Assembly (NCBI RefSeq): GCF_003044275.1
Contig: NZ_PZPL01000001.1
Location: 2,542,001-2,606,000 of the forward strand
DNA: 64,000 nucleotides
Source: Rathayibacter caricis DSM 15933
GTDB taxonomy: Bacteria; Actinomycetota; Actinomycetes; Actinomycetales; Microbacteriaceae
Direction of reading: 5' to 3'
Numbering within the stretch: the stretch's first letter is position 1; each line of letters starts with the position of its first letter. Both the position numbers and the translations under genes were made by a program. Positions 1-7,288 of the stretch are shown here, piece by piece. A model generated the notes under the pieces. It saw nothing but the letters and a program-made list of their open reading frames with translations. It had not been told where the DNA came from and did no database searches.

Positions 1-119
1 TCCTGCGAGCAGAAGGGCGAGTGACGGCGGGCACGATTGCTGCCGCACGCCTCGCACTTCTTGTGGTTGAGGTGGAGGAGACGGGCGCCCGTCAGGCGGG
101 GCGGGAGTTCGATGAGCAT
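1..119 (-). CDS. Cys-rich FCS-like mini zinc-finger protein, copy 1 (partial, runs off window)
   Basis: Read on the minus strand from an ATG at 119, this frame opens with about 20 residues of Leu/Pro/Arg-rich sequence. It then gives KKCEACGSNRARRHSPFCSQ and leaves the window before any stop. The C-x2-C-G ... F-C-S spacing matches the two complete small ORFs at 423-551 and 1491-1613, so I read it as a member of the same local family. The paired Cys and FCS pattern resembles treble-clef zinc fingers of the FCS type. Metal binding is inferred and the function is unknown. No convincing ribosome binding site precedes the ATG, and the true end lies outside the window. Confidence 0.5.
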   Translation of the reverse strand, partial: MLIELPPRLTGARLLHLNHKKCEACGSNRARRHSPFCSQ

Positions 120-422
120 GATCGGTCCAGGGATTCACGCACCGGGGTTCCATCGGGGGACGAGTGAGGTTTCGGGTCTGCACTCGGGGTGGCGCGTGCG
201 CCGATCATACGGCCTTCCGCGCCAAATTGTCCCCGTAGGGGTGTCATTTGGCCAGAAAGATGTGCCGGTTCAGCGGAGAGCGGCGTGCCAGCGGGGGCGG
301 ACAGGTCGAGAAGCGACAGGCCGCGACAAGGGGGCCTCCTGATCGCGCCGTGACCGAACACGCCGCACGACCCTCTTCTACTGTGACATCGCCTCATCCC
401 TCGACCGACTGGGAAGCCCTTC

Positions 423-551
423 GTGCTCAACAGACTGCTCGCTCGCCTCCGTCGCCGCCGCCCGTGCGAAGCGTGCGGCCTCCGCCCGGCGACGTCGACC
501 GGCTTCTGCTCCGACGACTGCGCCAGGACCTTCCACTACTACGACCTCTGA
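423..551 (+). CDS. Cys-rich FCS-like mini zinc-finger protein, copy 2 (42 aa)
   Basis: This small ORF uses a GTG start; an in-frame stop at 384-386 leaves no other usual start. A weak GGAAG lies about 7 nt upstream. The basic, Leu-rich N-terminus (residues 1-14) is followed by CEACGLRPATSTGFCSDDCA (residues 15-34) and a short aromatic tail ending HYYDL. Four Cys in a C-x2-C / C-x3-C layout suggest one zinc site of the FCS/treble-clef kind. It aligns over its whole length with copy 3: RLL, Cys-x2-Cys-Gly, a Pro-Ala pair, G-F-C, D-x-C-A-R-T and a His near the end are shared. That supports it as a real coding sequence despite its size. I cannot name a function. It lies in an accessory stretch with no recognisable long genes. 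Confidence 0.55.
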   Translation: MLNRLLARLRRRRPCEACGLRPATSTGFCSDDCARTFHYYDL

Positions 552-813
552 CCAGCGGTCGACGCGATCCTCGTCTCCGTATGGATCCTGGTGCTGACGA
601 ACGTGTGGTCGACGCTCGTGGAACCGGATGCTTGAGGATGCTGCCTCCCGAGGTGCCCGCGAACCTCGGATTCTGCAGCACTGTGTTCGCGTCATCGATT
701 CAACAGGTGCTGATGATGTTCCCTTTTCCGCTGTCCGATACTTCCGCGCCGTCTCTGCCTCGCCTGCGGGGTCACATCGTCGCAGCACGGTGGTTCGCGC
801 GACGCCGCGTGCG

Positions 814-930
814 GCAGGGACCGACCGGCTTCTTCCTGACCTCCTCTGTCGAACGCAGTGCCCAGGATGCGGCTGCCGCCCTCTCGGCCGGCGGCGATCC
901 GACCCAGTGCTGGAGCGCAACCGCTCCCGC
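814..930 (+). pseudogene. Decayed copy of the Cys-rich mini zinc-finger gene
   Basis: The frame reading TDRLLPDLLCRTQCPGCGCR aligns with copy 2 (NRLL..L.R...C..CG.RP): RLL, Arg, both Cys of the first C-x2-C, Gly and Pro are kept at the same spacing. The second Cys pair is lost from this frame. A one-base shift gives GDPTQCWSA, where a Cys falls at the position of the FC motif. There is no start codon at the expected place. I therefore read it as a frameshifted, inactive fourth copy. The homology rests on a short alignment and is moderately certain. Confidence 0.4.
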
Positions 931-1025
931 ACTGGTCGCGAGCGAATCCCTCTGAACCAGCACTCCGAGGGGTCCCTCGTGTCGACCGAGCGTGGAAATT
1001 CAGGTGTCGACGCAGGCCTCGACAA

Positions 1026-1071
1026 GCGCGTCGGTCGGTCAGCTCCGACTTGAACGCGACATAGTGAGAGC
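1026..1071. repeat. 46-bp repeat, copy A
   Basis: This segment matches 1652-1697 with about eight mismatches and no gaps, sharing the cores TCGGTCAGCTCCGA and GAACGCGACA. It lies downstream of the broken mini zinc-finger copy. On the minus strand both copies can be read as (V)AF.SELTD, so they could be remnants of one duplicated coding segment rather than a regulatory element. Confidence 0.55.
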
Positions 1072-1490
1072 GATCGGAGTGACGTGCAGGACCTATGGAC
1101 AGGAGACGTCGCTCGAGAGGTCGAGTCGGCGCCGAAGGGCTCAGGAGGCCCCCAAGTCTCGGGCTGCCGTCGTTCTATGAAGTGAGAGCCGTTGCTCTTC
1201 CGCGCCCGGACCCGTTCGCGGTCGCCCTGTCGCGGCTGCTCATCGTGCCCGTGATCGTGCCGATGGATGTGGGCAAAGGGTAGGTCGCCGGCGTCGTTCT
1301 CCAGCTCGGTCTCCTGCTGGTCGGCCTCCGGCGCCCTCTGGACGCTGGATTCGAGGACATCGTGTCTTCACCTGTGTACACCAGCGCTGACCGCTTCTCG
1401 AGTTCGAGGACGACGCCTCCCGAGCGACCAGCGAGCCCCCGAAGGCTTGCGCCCCGATGGTCGCGGTGTCGGCTCCCTGAGGTATCGACG

Positions 1491-1613
1491 ATGTTCTCGT
1501 TTCTGCGCACGCTTCTCTTTGCCCGACGCTGCACCGCTTGCGGGGTGAAACCAGCACGCCGTGACGGCTTCTGCGATGACGCGTGCGCGAGAACGAATCA
1601 CCTGTACTCCTGA
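1491..1613 (+). CDS. Cys-rich FCS-like mini zinc-finger protein, copy 3 (40 aa)
   Basis: The ATG start has a GAGG element about 8 nt upstream. The N-terminus is hydrophobic and basic (MFSFLRTLLFARR). It is followed by CTACGVKPARRDGFCDDACA (residues 14-33) and RTNHLYS, then TGA. The four Cys keep the C-x2-C ... C-x3-C spacing of copy 2, and the flanking R-C-x-A-C-G, P-A, G-F-C and C-A-R-T residues are identical, so this is a paralogue. It is probably a single zinc-binding treble-clef module. The short amphipathic N-terminus could touch membrane or nucleic acid. Role unknown. The second copy of the 46-bp repeat lies 38 bp after the stop. Confidence 0.55.
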   Translation: MFSFLRTLLFARRCTACGVKPARRDGFCDDACARTNHLYS

Positions 1614-1651
1614 GCGCCCGTTTCGCTCATCCGAGAGGCCGTGTCCGAGAG

Positions 1652-1697
1652 GCGCATCAGTCGGTCAGCTCCGATATGAACGCGACAAGCTGAGAAC
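1652..1697. repeat. 46-bp repeat, copy B
   Basis: This is the partner of 1026-1071. It lies between the third mini zinc-finger ORF and the end of the acyltransferase gene. The shared block contains a five-codon frame (ATG AAC GCG ACA AGC TGA here; TTG AAC GCG ACA TAG in copy A), probably by chance. No hairpin is evident. Confidence 0.55.
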
Positions 1698-1854
1698 GCA
1701 CGGGAAAAAGATAGGGCACGTGTACAAGAGGCGGCTCTCGAGAACTGCCTCGTTGTACCTTCGGATGGCTGATCGAAAGCGCCGTCCGCGCTTCTCCGAA
1801 GAAACTGGACTCGGGCCGTTGGTCGAGGTCCGTCCTGGCCAGATGCTGCTGCCT

Positions 1855-2820
1855 CTAGCCTCCGATGAGGTACTTCCGAATCGGCGTCCTGACGAGTGCG
1901 AGGCCGAGAGCCCAAGGGACGATGAGGGCAACCAAGTAGTGCCACCAACGTGCGTCGGCCTGCGTGGCGCCGAGCAGGTAGAGCACGAATGGGTGCGTAA
2001 GAATGACGCACATCGCAACTGATGTCAGCATCCGAGCAGGACGTTGCACTGCGGCGGCGGCCCGTGGCGCCTTGTCGAACAAGAAGCTGGCGAGAATGAT
2101 CACGGCCCAACAGAGAGCGAGAGAGACGCATGCCGAGACCAGGAGCGCGCCGTAGAAACCGTACTTCACATCGATCGGAGGTATCACAGGTGACGCGAGG
2201 ATGGCGAGCAGGACGACACTCATCGCGATGAGTGCGAGACGTGAAGTGACATTCGAGGCGAAATTCTTGAAGAACCGACCGAAGATCACGAAGGCGAGGC
2301 ACACGGTCGCGGTACCGATTGACAATGGCAACTTCGAGAGAAGAGGCCCGACGGCCCAACCGGCGGCGAGGAGAAGGATCGCGATGCCGAGCTGAGCGAT
2401 CATCGCAAGGCGGTCGATGAGTCGGTAGAGCACAGCGACAAAGAACAATGCCGAGATAAACCAGAACGTCGTGAAGGGACGCGCGGCGTGCACTGAACCC
2501 GCAAACGGCTTCAGAAGACGGCTGAGGTCGACGCTGTCAGAGACGAGGGACGTGACGAGGAACGTTATCCAGATGATCGCGAACCACGATACGTACGGCA
2601 GTCCGAGAGAGGACCAACGTCGTTCGGCTTCTTCTCGCACAGTGCGACCGCCAGGCTTCCACAGCCAGCCTGTGAGGAAGAAGAAGAACGGCACTGTCCA
2701 CGAGAAAAGGATCGACTGCTCGTCGAGCGGAACCACAAACGTGTGCCGAAAGACGATGAAGACGAGCGCAAGCACGCGGACGACGTCGATTGCTGGTGAG
2801 CGTGCGGAAGGGGGCGTCAC
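1855..2820 (-). CDS. Acyltransferase family 3 membrane protein
   Basis: This integral membrane protein of 321 aa has about nine or ten hydrophobic segments. The N-terminus has the family signature of acyltransferase 3 (OafA/NodX/YrhL type): I-D-V-V-R ... F-I-V-F-R-H in the first membrane segment, with the conserved Arg and His, then F-F-F-L-T-G-W-L in the second. Such proteins transfer O-acetyl or other acyl groups to extracellular or lipid-linked sugars. No SGNH domain is attached, and the length is at the short end for the family. The GTG start at 2820 has only a weak Shine-Dalgarno. Visibly lower G+C than the core genes nearby suggests acquisition. The substrate is unknown; an envelope polysaccharide or glycolipid is the likeliest. 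Confidence 0.8.
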   Translation of the reverse strand: MTPPSARSPAIDVVRVLALVFIVFRHTFVVPLDEQSILFSWTVPFFFFLTGWLWKPGGRTVREEAERRWSSLGLPYVSWFAIIWITFLVTSLVSDSVDLSRLLKPFAGSVHAARPFTTFWFISALFFVAVLYRLIDRLAMIAQLGIAILLLAAGWAVGPLLSKLPLSIGTATVCLAFVIFGRFFKNFASNVTSRLALIAMSVVLLAILASPVIPPIDVKYGFYGALLVSACVSLALCWAVIILASFLFDKAPRAAAAVQRPARMLTSVAMCVILTHPFVLYLLGATQADARWWHYLVALIVPWALGLALVRTPIRKYLIGG

Positions 2821-3098
2821 CTTCAGAGCCTATGCGAGTGCGACGGGAGTGCAGTCGTCGCGTTGAGCCGAGGTCGATCCATCGAGCTGCCTGACAGGGA
2901 GCTGACACCACCGCGTTGCCTTGATTGGGACTTTGATTCGTGGCGGGCGATACGACGCAAGAGGCGCGGACACGCGGTACTCCTGCGGCCGACCAGGCCC
3001 TTAGCACGCACGCGCTGAACCGCAGATGGGAGCTTCACGCGCTTCCCGTGCGGCCGCGGAAGCGGAGACCGAAGAAACGGAGACCGAGGAAGCTCACG

Positions 3099-3173
3099 TG
3101 GTGCCCCCAGTAGGATTCGAACCTACGCCCCTGCCTCCGGAGGGCAGTGCTCTATCCCCTGAGCTATGGGGGC
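3099..3173 (-). tRNA. tRNA-Arg (anticodon CCG)
   Basis: Reading the minus strand from 3173, the cloverleaf is complete. Acceptor arm GCCCCCA pairs with TGGGGGC, the D arm is GCTC/GAGC, the anticodon stem CTGCC/GGCAG encloses loop CTCCGGA (anticodon CCG), and the T arm is GTAGG-TTCGAAT-CCTAC. The discriminator is A, and an encoded CCA follows at 3101-3099. It reads Arg CGG codons. It lies about 1.5 kb from argS, the gene for the enzyme that charges it. Its 3' end points toward the accessory region at 1-3.1 kb, the side on which tRNA-targeting integrative elements insert. Confidence 0.97.
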
Positions 3174-3255
3174 CAGGAGTGCCTGACCACATTAGCACCC
3201 GGCTGGAGGGCCACCCGACGCCGGAACGTGCCGTGGGGCGTGCCACGATGGAGCC

Positions 3256-4050
3256 ATGCTGCGCACCGTCTCCGCCTCGCTGGACCTGCGTCTCTCCGGG
3301 CCGACCGACCTGATCTTCCTCGTGGCCGCGGCGGAGACGGGCGACTCGTTCGAGGACTCCTTCTCGGTCCGGCTCGACGGCGAGGTGCTGCCCGTCAGGC
3401 AGTTCCCCGCCCGGCACGGTTCCCGCGTCCACCGCGTGGAGGCGAACCGGGGCGAGATGCGCGTCGAGTACCGGGCAGAAGTCCACGGCCGGGGCGCTCC
3501 CGACGAGCCGAGCGAGCTCGAGCTGGTGGAGTACCTACGACCGAGCCGGTACGCCGAGGCGGACGTTCTCGGCGGCATCGCCCGTCGCGAGTTCGGACGC
3601 GCGCGGGGTTTCGACGCGCTCACGGCCGTCGAGGCGTGGGTCCACGGCCACCTCTCCTACGAGTACGGCTCGACCGTCGCGACCGGGGGAGCGGCGCAGG
3701 TCATCGACAGCGGTCGGGGAGTGTGCCGAGACTTCGCGCACACGTGCGCCGGGCTGCTGCGAGCGCTCGACATCCCGGCGCGGGTCAGTGCCGTCTACGC
3801 TCCCGGCCTCGAGCCGAAGGACTTCCACGCGGTGACGGAGGCGTGGGTCGGCGGCGCGTGGCACGTGATCGACGCGACGCGGCTCGCTCCGCGTGGGTCG
3901 ATGCTCCGCATCTCGTCGGGACGCGACACCGCGGACACAGCGTTCCTCAGCAGCTACCTCACCGATCTGTCGCTCACCAGGATGAGCGTCGACGCGGAGT
4001 GCGATACGGCCGTCGAGGACGACCACGTGTCGCCCGTCCGCCTCGGCTGA
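3256..4050 (+). CDS. Transglutaminase-like (papain-fold) protein
   Basis: This soluble protein of 264 aa has a transglutaminase core in its second half. The catalytic triad is visible: Cys in GRGVCRDFAH, His in DFHAVTEAWV and Asp in HVIDATRLAP. The first 100 residues form the beta-rich N-terminal domain usual in bacterial transglutaminase-like proteins. These enzymes act as cysteine proteases or amidases on peptides or envelope proteins; the actual substrate cannot be read from sequence. There is no signal peptide, so it is probably cytoplasmic. It is convergent with the lipoprotein gene, with only 2 bp between the stops, and starts 82 bp after the tRNA-Arg gene. Confidence 0.85.
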   Translation: MLRTVSASLDLRLSGPTDLIFLVAAAETGDSFEDSFSVRLDGEVLPVRQFPARHGSRVHRVEANRGEMRVEYRAEVHGRGAPDEPSELELVEYLRPSRYAEADVLGGIARREFGRARGFDALTAVEAWVHGHLSYEYGSTVATGGAAQVIDSGRGVCRDFAHTCAGLLRALDIPARVSAVYAPGLEPKDFHAVTEAWVGGAWHVIDATRLAPRGSMLRISSGRDTADTAFLSSYLTDLSLTRMSVDAECDTAVEDDHVSPVRLG

Positions 4051-4052
4051 CG

Positions 4053-4577
4053 TCAGGCTCCGACCGCGGCGACGGCGGCGCGCACGAGCGGCTCGGGATC
4101 GCCGGGCTCGACGAACGACGCGCTCGACGCCTCGATCCAGTGCTCGTCGAGCAGCACGTCGGCCACTCCTCGCCCGGAGGCGACCTCGTAGTAGCCCTCG
4201 ACGGCCGGCGGCTTGCCGTAGGTCGGCACGGCGTTGCTCGTGCGGAAGAACTCGTTCTTGAGCGCCTCGACCAGGGATGCGTCGAGGTGCGCCACGGCGA
4301 TCTGCAGCTCGGCGCCCGTGTCGTCCGAGAAGCCGCAGACCAGCCCGTCGTAGCCCGCGATCTCGGTCGAGACGTCCGTCCGCTCGACGGAGTCGTCGGG
4401 AGTGAACGCCGCCCACAGTCCGGTCAGCGCCGAGGCGGGGACGAGCTCCTCGCAGGTCAGCGGCACCGGGGTGCCGGTGATCGCGCCGGCGACGGTCGGA
4501 GCGGGAGCCGGAGCCGCGGTGCATCCGGTCAGCGCGCTGAGGGCGACGACGAGGAGGAGGGCGGCGGGGCGTCGCAT
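4053..4577 (-). CDS. Putative lipoprotein of unknown function
   Basis: The 174-aa product begins with a lipoprotein signal peptide: MRRP, a hydrophobic run, then the lipobox LTGC with Cys at residue 19, followed by an Ala/Pro linker. The mature part has two further Cys (in TCEEL and in VCGFSDD), which could form a disulfide, as in small actinobacterial DUF3558-type lipoproteins. No catalytic motif is evident. The ATG at 4577 is chosen because it places the signal peptide at the N-terminus; an in-frame GTG lies three codons upstream. The gene is transcribed divergently from argS with about 80 bp between the starts. Confidence 0.7.
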   Translation of the reverse strand: MRRPAALLLVVALSALTGCTAAPAPAPTVAGAITGTPVPLTCEELVPASALTGLWAAFTPDDSVERTDVSTEIAGYDGLVCGFSDDTGAELQIAVAHLDASLVEALKNEFFRTSNAVPTYGKPPAVEGYYEVASGRGVADVLLDEHWIEASSASFVEPGDPEPLVRAAVAAVGA

Positions 4578-4645
4578 GCGGTGCACCCTAGCAAGCGCTC
4601 CCCGTTCAGGGTCGAGGGAGCCCCGGCGGAGCCGCACCCGGCCGG

Positions 4646-4651
4646 TAGAAT
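4646..4651 (+). promoter_or_regulatory. Predicted -10 element of argS (leaderless start)
   Basis: TAGAAT lies 8 nt before the GTG start of argS, so transcription would begin at or next to the start codon. No Shine-Dalgarno is present, which fits a leaderless mRNA, common in actinobacteria. Inferred from spacing only. Confidence 0.5.
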
Positions 4652-4659
4652 CGTCCCCT

Positions 4660-6318
4660 GTGACTCCCGAACAGCTCGCCGCCTCCCTGCACGCCCTCGT
4701 CCACGACGCCGTGCAGCGACGGGGGAGCGACGCCGAGCCGGCTCTCGCCGACGTCGTGCTCGAACGGCCCAAGAACCGCGACCACGGCGACTGGGCCTCC
4801 AACATCGCGATGAAGCTGGCCAAGAAGGTCGGAGCGAACCCGCGTGAGCTCGCGGCCGAGCTGGCCGAGGGCCTCGGGGCCGTGGACGGTGTCGCCAGCG
4901 TCGAGGTCGCGGGTCCCGGCTTCCTCAACGTCCGTCTCGAAGCGGCCGCGGCCGGCGCCCTCGCCGGGGTGATCGTCGAGGCGGGGGAGTCCTACGGCTC
5001 CGGCTCCCTCTACACGGGCGTGAGGATGAACCTCGAGTTCGTCTCGGCCAACCCCACCGGCCCCATCCACATCGGCGGCACGCGCTGGGCGGCCGTCGGC
5101 GACAGCCTCGCCCGCGTGCTGCTGGCGCAGGGGGCCGAGGTCACCCGCGAGTACTACTTCAACGACCACGGCGCGCAGATCGACCGCTTCACGCGCAGCC
5201 TCCTCGCCGCTCACCGAGGCGAGCCGACGCCGGAGGACGGCTACGGAGGCGCCTACATCGCCGACATCGCCGACCGTGTCGTCGCCGCGTATCCGGGCGA
5301 CCTCTCGGTCCTGCCCGAGGAGGAGCTGAACGAGACGTTCCGCTCGATCGGCGTCGAGCTCATGTTCGGCGAGATCAAGCAGAGCCTGCACGAGTTCGGA
5401 GTCGACTTCGACGTCTACTTCCACGAGAACTCCCTGCACGAGTCGCGCGCTGTCGAGCGGGCGATCGAGCGGCTGCGCGGCCTCGGCCACATCTACGAGG
5501 CCGACGGAGCGACGTGGCTGCGCACCACGGACTTCGGCGACGACCGCGACCGGGTCATCATCAAGAGCGACGGCGAGGCCGCTTACATCGCGGGCGACCT
5601 CGCCTACTACCTCGACAAGCGCGAGCGCGGCTTCGACCGGGCGATCATCATGCTGGGCGCCGACCACCACGGCTACATCGGCCGCATGATGGCGATGTGC
5701 GCCGCCTTCGGCGACACGCCGGGTGTCAACCTCGAGATCCTGATCGGGCAGCTGGTGAATCTGCTGCGCGACGGCCAGGCCGTCCGGATGTCCAAGCGCG
5801 CCGGCACCGTCGTGACGATGGAGGACCTCGTCGAGGCCGTCGGCGTCGACGCCGCGCGCTACTCGCTCGTGCGCTCCTCCGCCGACTCGACGCTCGACAT
5901 CGACCTCGATCTGCTGACGAAGCGGAGCAACGACAACCCCGTCTACTACGTGCAGTACGCCCACGCGCGCACCCGTCAGGTCGCGGCGAAGGCCGAGGCC
6001 TCGGGAGTGCCGCGCGAGCCGTTCGCCCCCGAGACTCTCGTCCATCCGACCGAGTCGGCCCTCCTGGGCGGTCTGCAGGAGTTCCCGCGGATCACGGCGC
6101 ACGCCGCCGAGCTGCGCGAGCCGCACCGCATCGCCCGCTACCTCGAGGAGATCGCCGGGCTCTACCACCGCTGGTACGACAGCTGCCGTGTCGTACCGCA
6201 GGGCGAGGACCCGATCGAGGCGGTGCACTCCACGCGATTGCGCCTCAACGAGGCCACCGGTCAGGTCCTGCGCAACGGGCTCTCTCTCCTCGGCGTCGCC
6301 GCTCCGGACCGGATGTGA
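4660..6318 (+). CDS. argS: Arginyl-tRNA synthetase
   Basis: Class I synthetase of 552 aa that joins L-Arg to tRNA-Arg using ATP in the cytoplasm. The N-terminal tRNA-recognition domain covers residues 1 to about 95. The HIGH-type signature is [10 protein letters not shown] (131-140), the KMSKR-type loop is VRMSKRAG (375-382), and a DALR anticodon-binding domain fills the last 120 residues. The length is normal. The GTG start sits 8 nt after a TAGAAT -10 element with no Shine-Dalgarno. The stop overlaps the start of the next gene (GTGA-type), so the two are probably cotranscribed. It opens the conserved argS-lysA-hom-thrCB-rho block, and a tRNA-Arg gene lies just upstream. Confidence 0.97.
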   Translation: MTPEQLAASLHALVHDAVQRRGSDAEPALADVVLERPKNRDHGDWASNIAMKLAKKVGANPRELAAELAEGLGAVDGVASVEVAGPGFLNVRLEAAAAGALAGVIVEAGESYGSGSLYTGVRMNLEFVSANPTGPIHIGGTRWAAVGDSLARVLLAQGAEVTREYYFNDHGAQIDRFTRSLLAAHRGEPTPEDGYGGAYIADIADRVVAAYPGDLSVLPEEELNETFRSIGVELMFGEIKQSLHEFGVDFDVYFHENSLHESRAVERAIERLRGLGHIYEADGATWLRTTDFGDDRDRVIIKSDGEAAYIAGDLAYYLDKRERGFDRAIIMLGADHHGYIGRMMAMCAAFGDTPGVNLEILIGQLVNLLRDGQAVRMSKRAGTVVTMEDLVEAVGVDAARYSLVRSSADSTLDIDLDLLTKRSNDNPVYYVQYAHARTRQVAAKAEASGVPREPFAPETLVHPTESALLGGLQEFPRITAHAAELREPHRIARYLEEIAGLYHRWYDSCRVVPQGEDPIEAVHSTRLRLNEATGQVLRNGLSLLGVAAPDRM

Positions 6319-7097
6319 GCGCGTCGCCGGCGCCGGCGCCCCGCCGGTCGCGGTCCCGTCGCGGCGTGGTCGTGCTCGTCGTCGTACTCCTGCTCCTCGC
6401 CGTCGCGGCGGTCGTCGCCGACTCGCTCGTGCGCCGAGGGGTGGCCGACACCGCGGCGACCAGCGTCCGCGAGGCCCTCGACCTTCCGGCCGATCACCCC
6501 GTCGACGTCGACGTCGCGGGGTGGGCCGTGCTCCCGCAGCTGCTCTCGGGACGGTTCGACCGACTCGACATCCGGACTGAGGACGTCGCTCTCGACGAGC
6601 TGACCGGCGACGTCTCCCTGGTCCTGGAGGGCGTGCCCGCGAGCGGCTCCGGCGCCCTCGACTCGGGCACCGCGACGACGGCGCTCGACGCCGATTCCGT
6701 GACCGACCTCATCTCGGAGCGCAGCACCGTCCCGATCGACTCGGTGGTGCTCGATCCGCCGCTCGTGCGCGTCAGCACCTCGGTCGAGGTGCTGGGCCTC
6801 TCGCTCTCAGCCGGAGTCGGACTCGAGCTCGGCGCCGTGGACGGGCAGATCGAGCTCACTCCGTCCGAGGTGACCGTTGCAGGAGCCACCTTCCCGGCGG
6901 ACGACGCGGAGCAGCGCTTCGGCGGGCTGACGGACGGACTGCTCGGTCCCGGCACCCTGTGCATCGCGGACTCGGTCGCGCGCGGGCTCACCCTCACGGG
7001 CGTCGAGGTCGCCGAGGAGTCGCTGAACGCCTCGTTCTCACTCGCTCCGACGTTCCTCAGCGACCCCGCGCAGCAGGAGCCCGGCGTCTGCCCCTGA
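6315..7097 (+). CDS. LmeA-like (DUF2993) phospholipid-binding protein
   Basis: The 260-aa protein has a Pro/Arg-rich start, one hydrophobic segment at about residues 18-38 (signal anchor), and an extracytoplasmic beta-rich domain. That domain has the DUF2993 features: D-x-F-V/[13 protein letters not shown] near residue 70, then repeated S/T-V-D stretches. DUF2993 includes mycobacterial LmeA, a periplasmic phospholipid-binding protein needed for lipoglycan maturation, so an envelope lipid role is likely here. Two Cys near the C-terminus may pair. The start overlaps the argS stop by 4 nt, which suggests translational coupling. The name is a family-level assignment. Confidence 0.75.
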   Translation: MSASPAPAPRRSRSRRGVVVLVVVLLLLAVAAVVADSLVRRGVADTAATSVREALDLPADHPVDVDVAGWAVLPQLLSGRFDRLDIRTEDVALDELTGDVSLVLEGVPASGSGALDSGTATTALDADSVTDLISERSTVPIDSVVLDPPLVRVSTSVEVLGLSLSAGVGLELGAVDGQIELTPSEVTVAGATFPADDAEQRFGGLTDGLLGPGTLCIADSVARGLTLTGVEVAEESLNASFSLAPTFLSDPAQQEPGVCP

Positions 7098-7138
7098 TCG
7101 CGCGACCCCCGCGCGCTCGGGCGGGTGCACCGTCCCGG

Positions 7139-7144
7139 TAGGAT
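7139..7144 (+). promoter_or_regulatory. Predicted -10 of the lysA-hom-thrC-thrB operon
   Basis: TAGGAT within CCGGTAGGATCGG resembles the argS -10 (CCGGTAGAATCG). It lies 41 bp after the upstream stop and would leave an untranslated leader of about 135 nt before lysA. No clear -35 hexamer is seen. Confidence 0.4.
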
Positions 7145-7178
7145 CGGAGGCCTGCGCCCGCGCCACCCGCGGGCCCTG

Positions 7179-7202
7179 CACCGACAGCATTCACCGACAG
7201 CA
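7179..7202 (+). repeat. Tandem 11-bp repeat in the lysA leader
   Basis: CACCGACAGCA occurs twice, separated by TT, in the predicted untranslated leader of lysA. It could be a protein-binding or regulatory motif. No riboswitch or leader peptide rich in Lys or Thr codons could be recognised. Confidence 0.4.
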
Positions 7203-7288
7203 CTCATCGAACTTGCTGGCTTCAGGGGTCAATCCGGACTCGCTCGCCACGCAGTGACGCTCCCACTCTCTCCTGTGAGGTCTCACCC

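Larger units (their letters stand above)
552..1490. other. Gene-poor accessory stretch with decayed fragments
   Basis: No long ORF here looks like a real protein; the open frames are Arg-rich shadows. Three things can be seen. Directly after the copy 2 stop, the same frame continues with a hydrophobic stretch (AILVSVWILVLTNVWSTLVE) and a second stop. A broken copy of the mini zinc-finger gene lies at about 814-930. One member of a 46-bp repeat pair lies at 1026-1071. The stretch looks like gene remnants rather than functional intergenic DNA. Confidence 0.4.

Noticed and set aside
1665..2018. Minus-strand frame ending near the 46-bp repeat read as a gene of its own
   Set aside because: It overlaps the acyltransferase 3' end in another frame and lacks a start signal or family pattern.
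3147..4847. 566-aa plus-strand open frame spanning the transglutaminase and lipoprotein genes
   Set aside because: It is strongly Arg-rich with no domain pattern and lies across genes with clear motifs in other frames; a shadow of high-G+C coding sequence.
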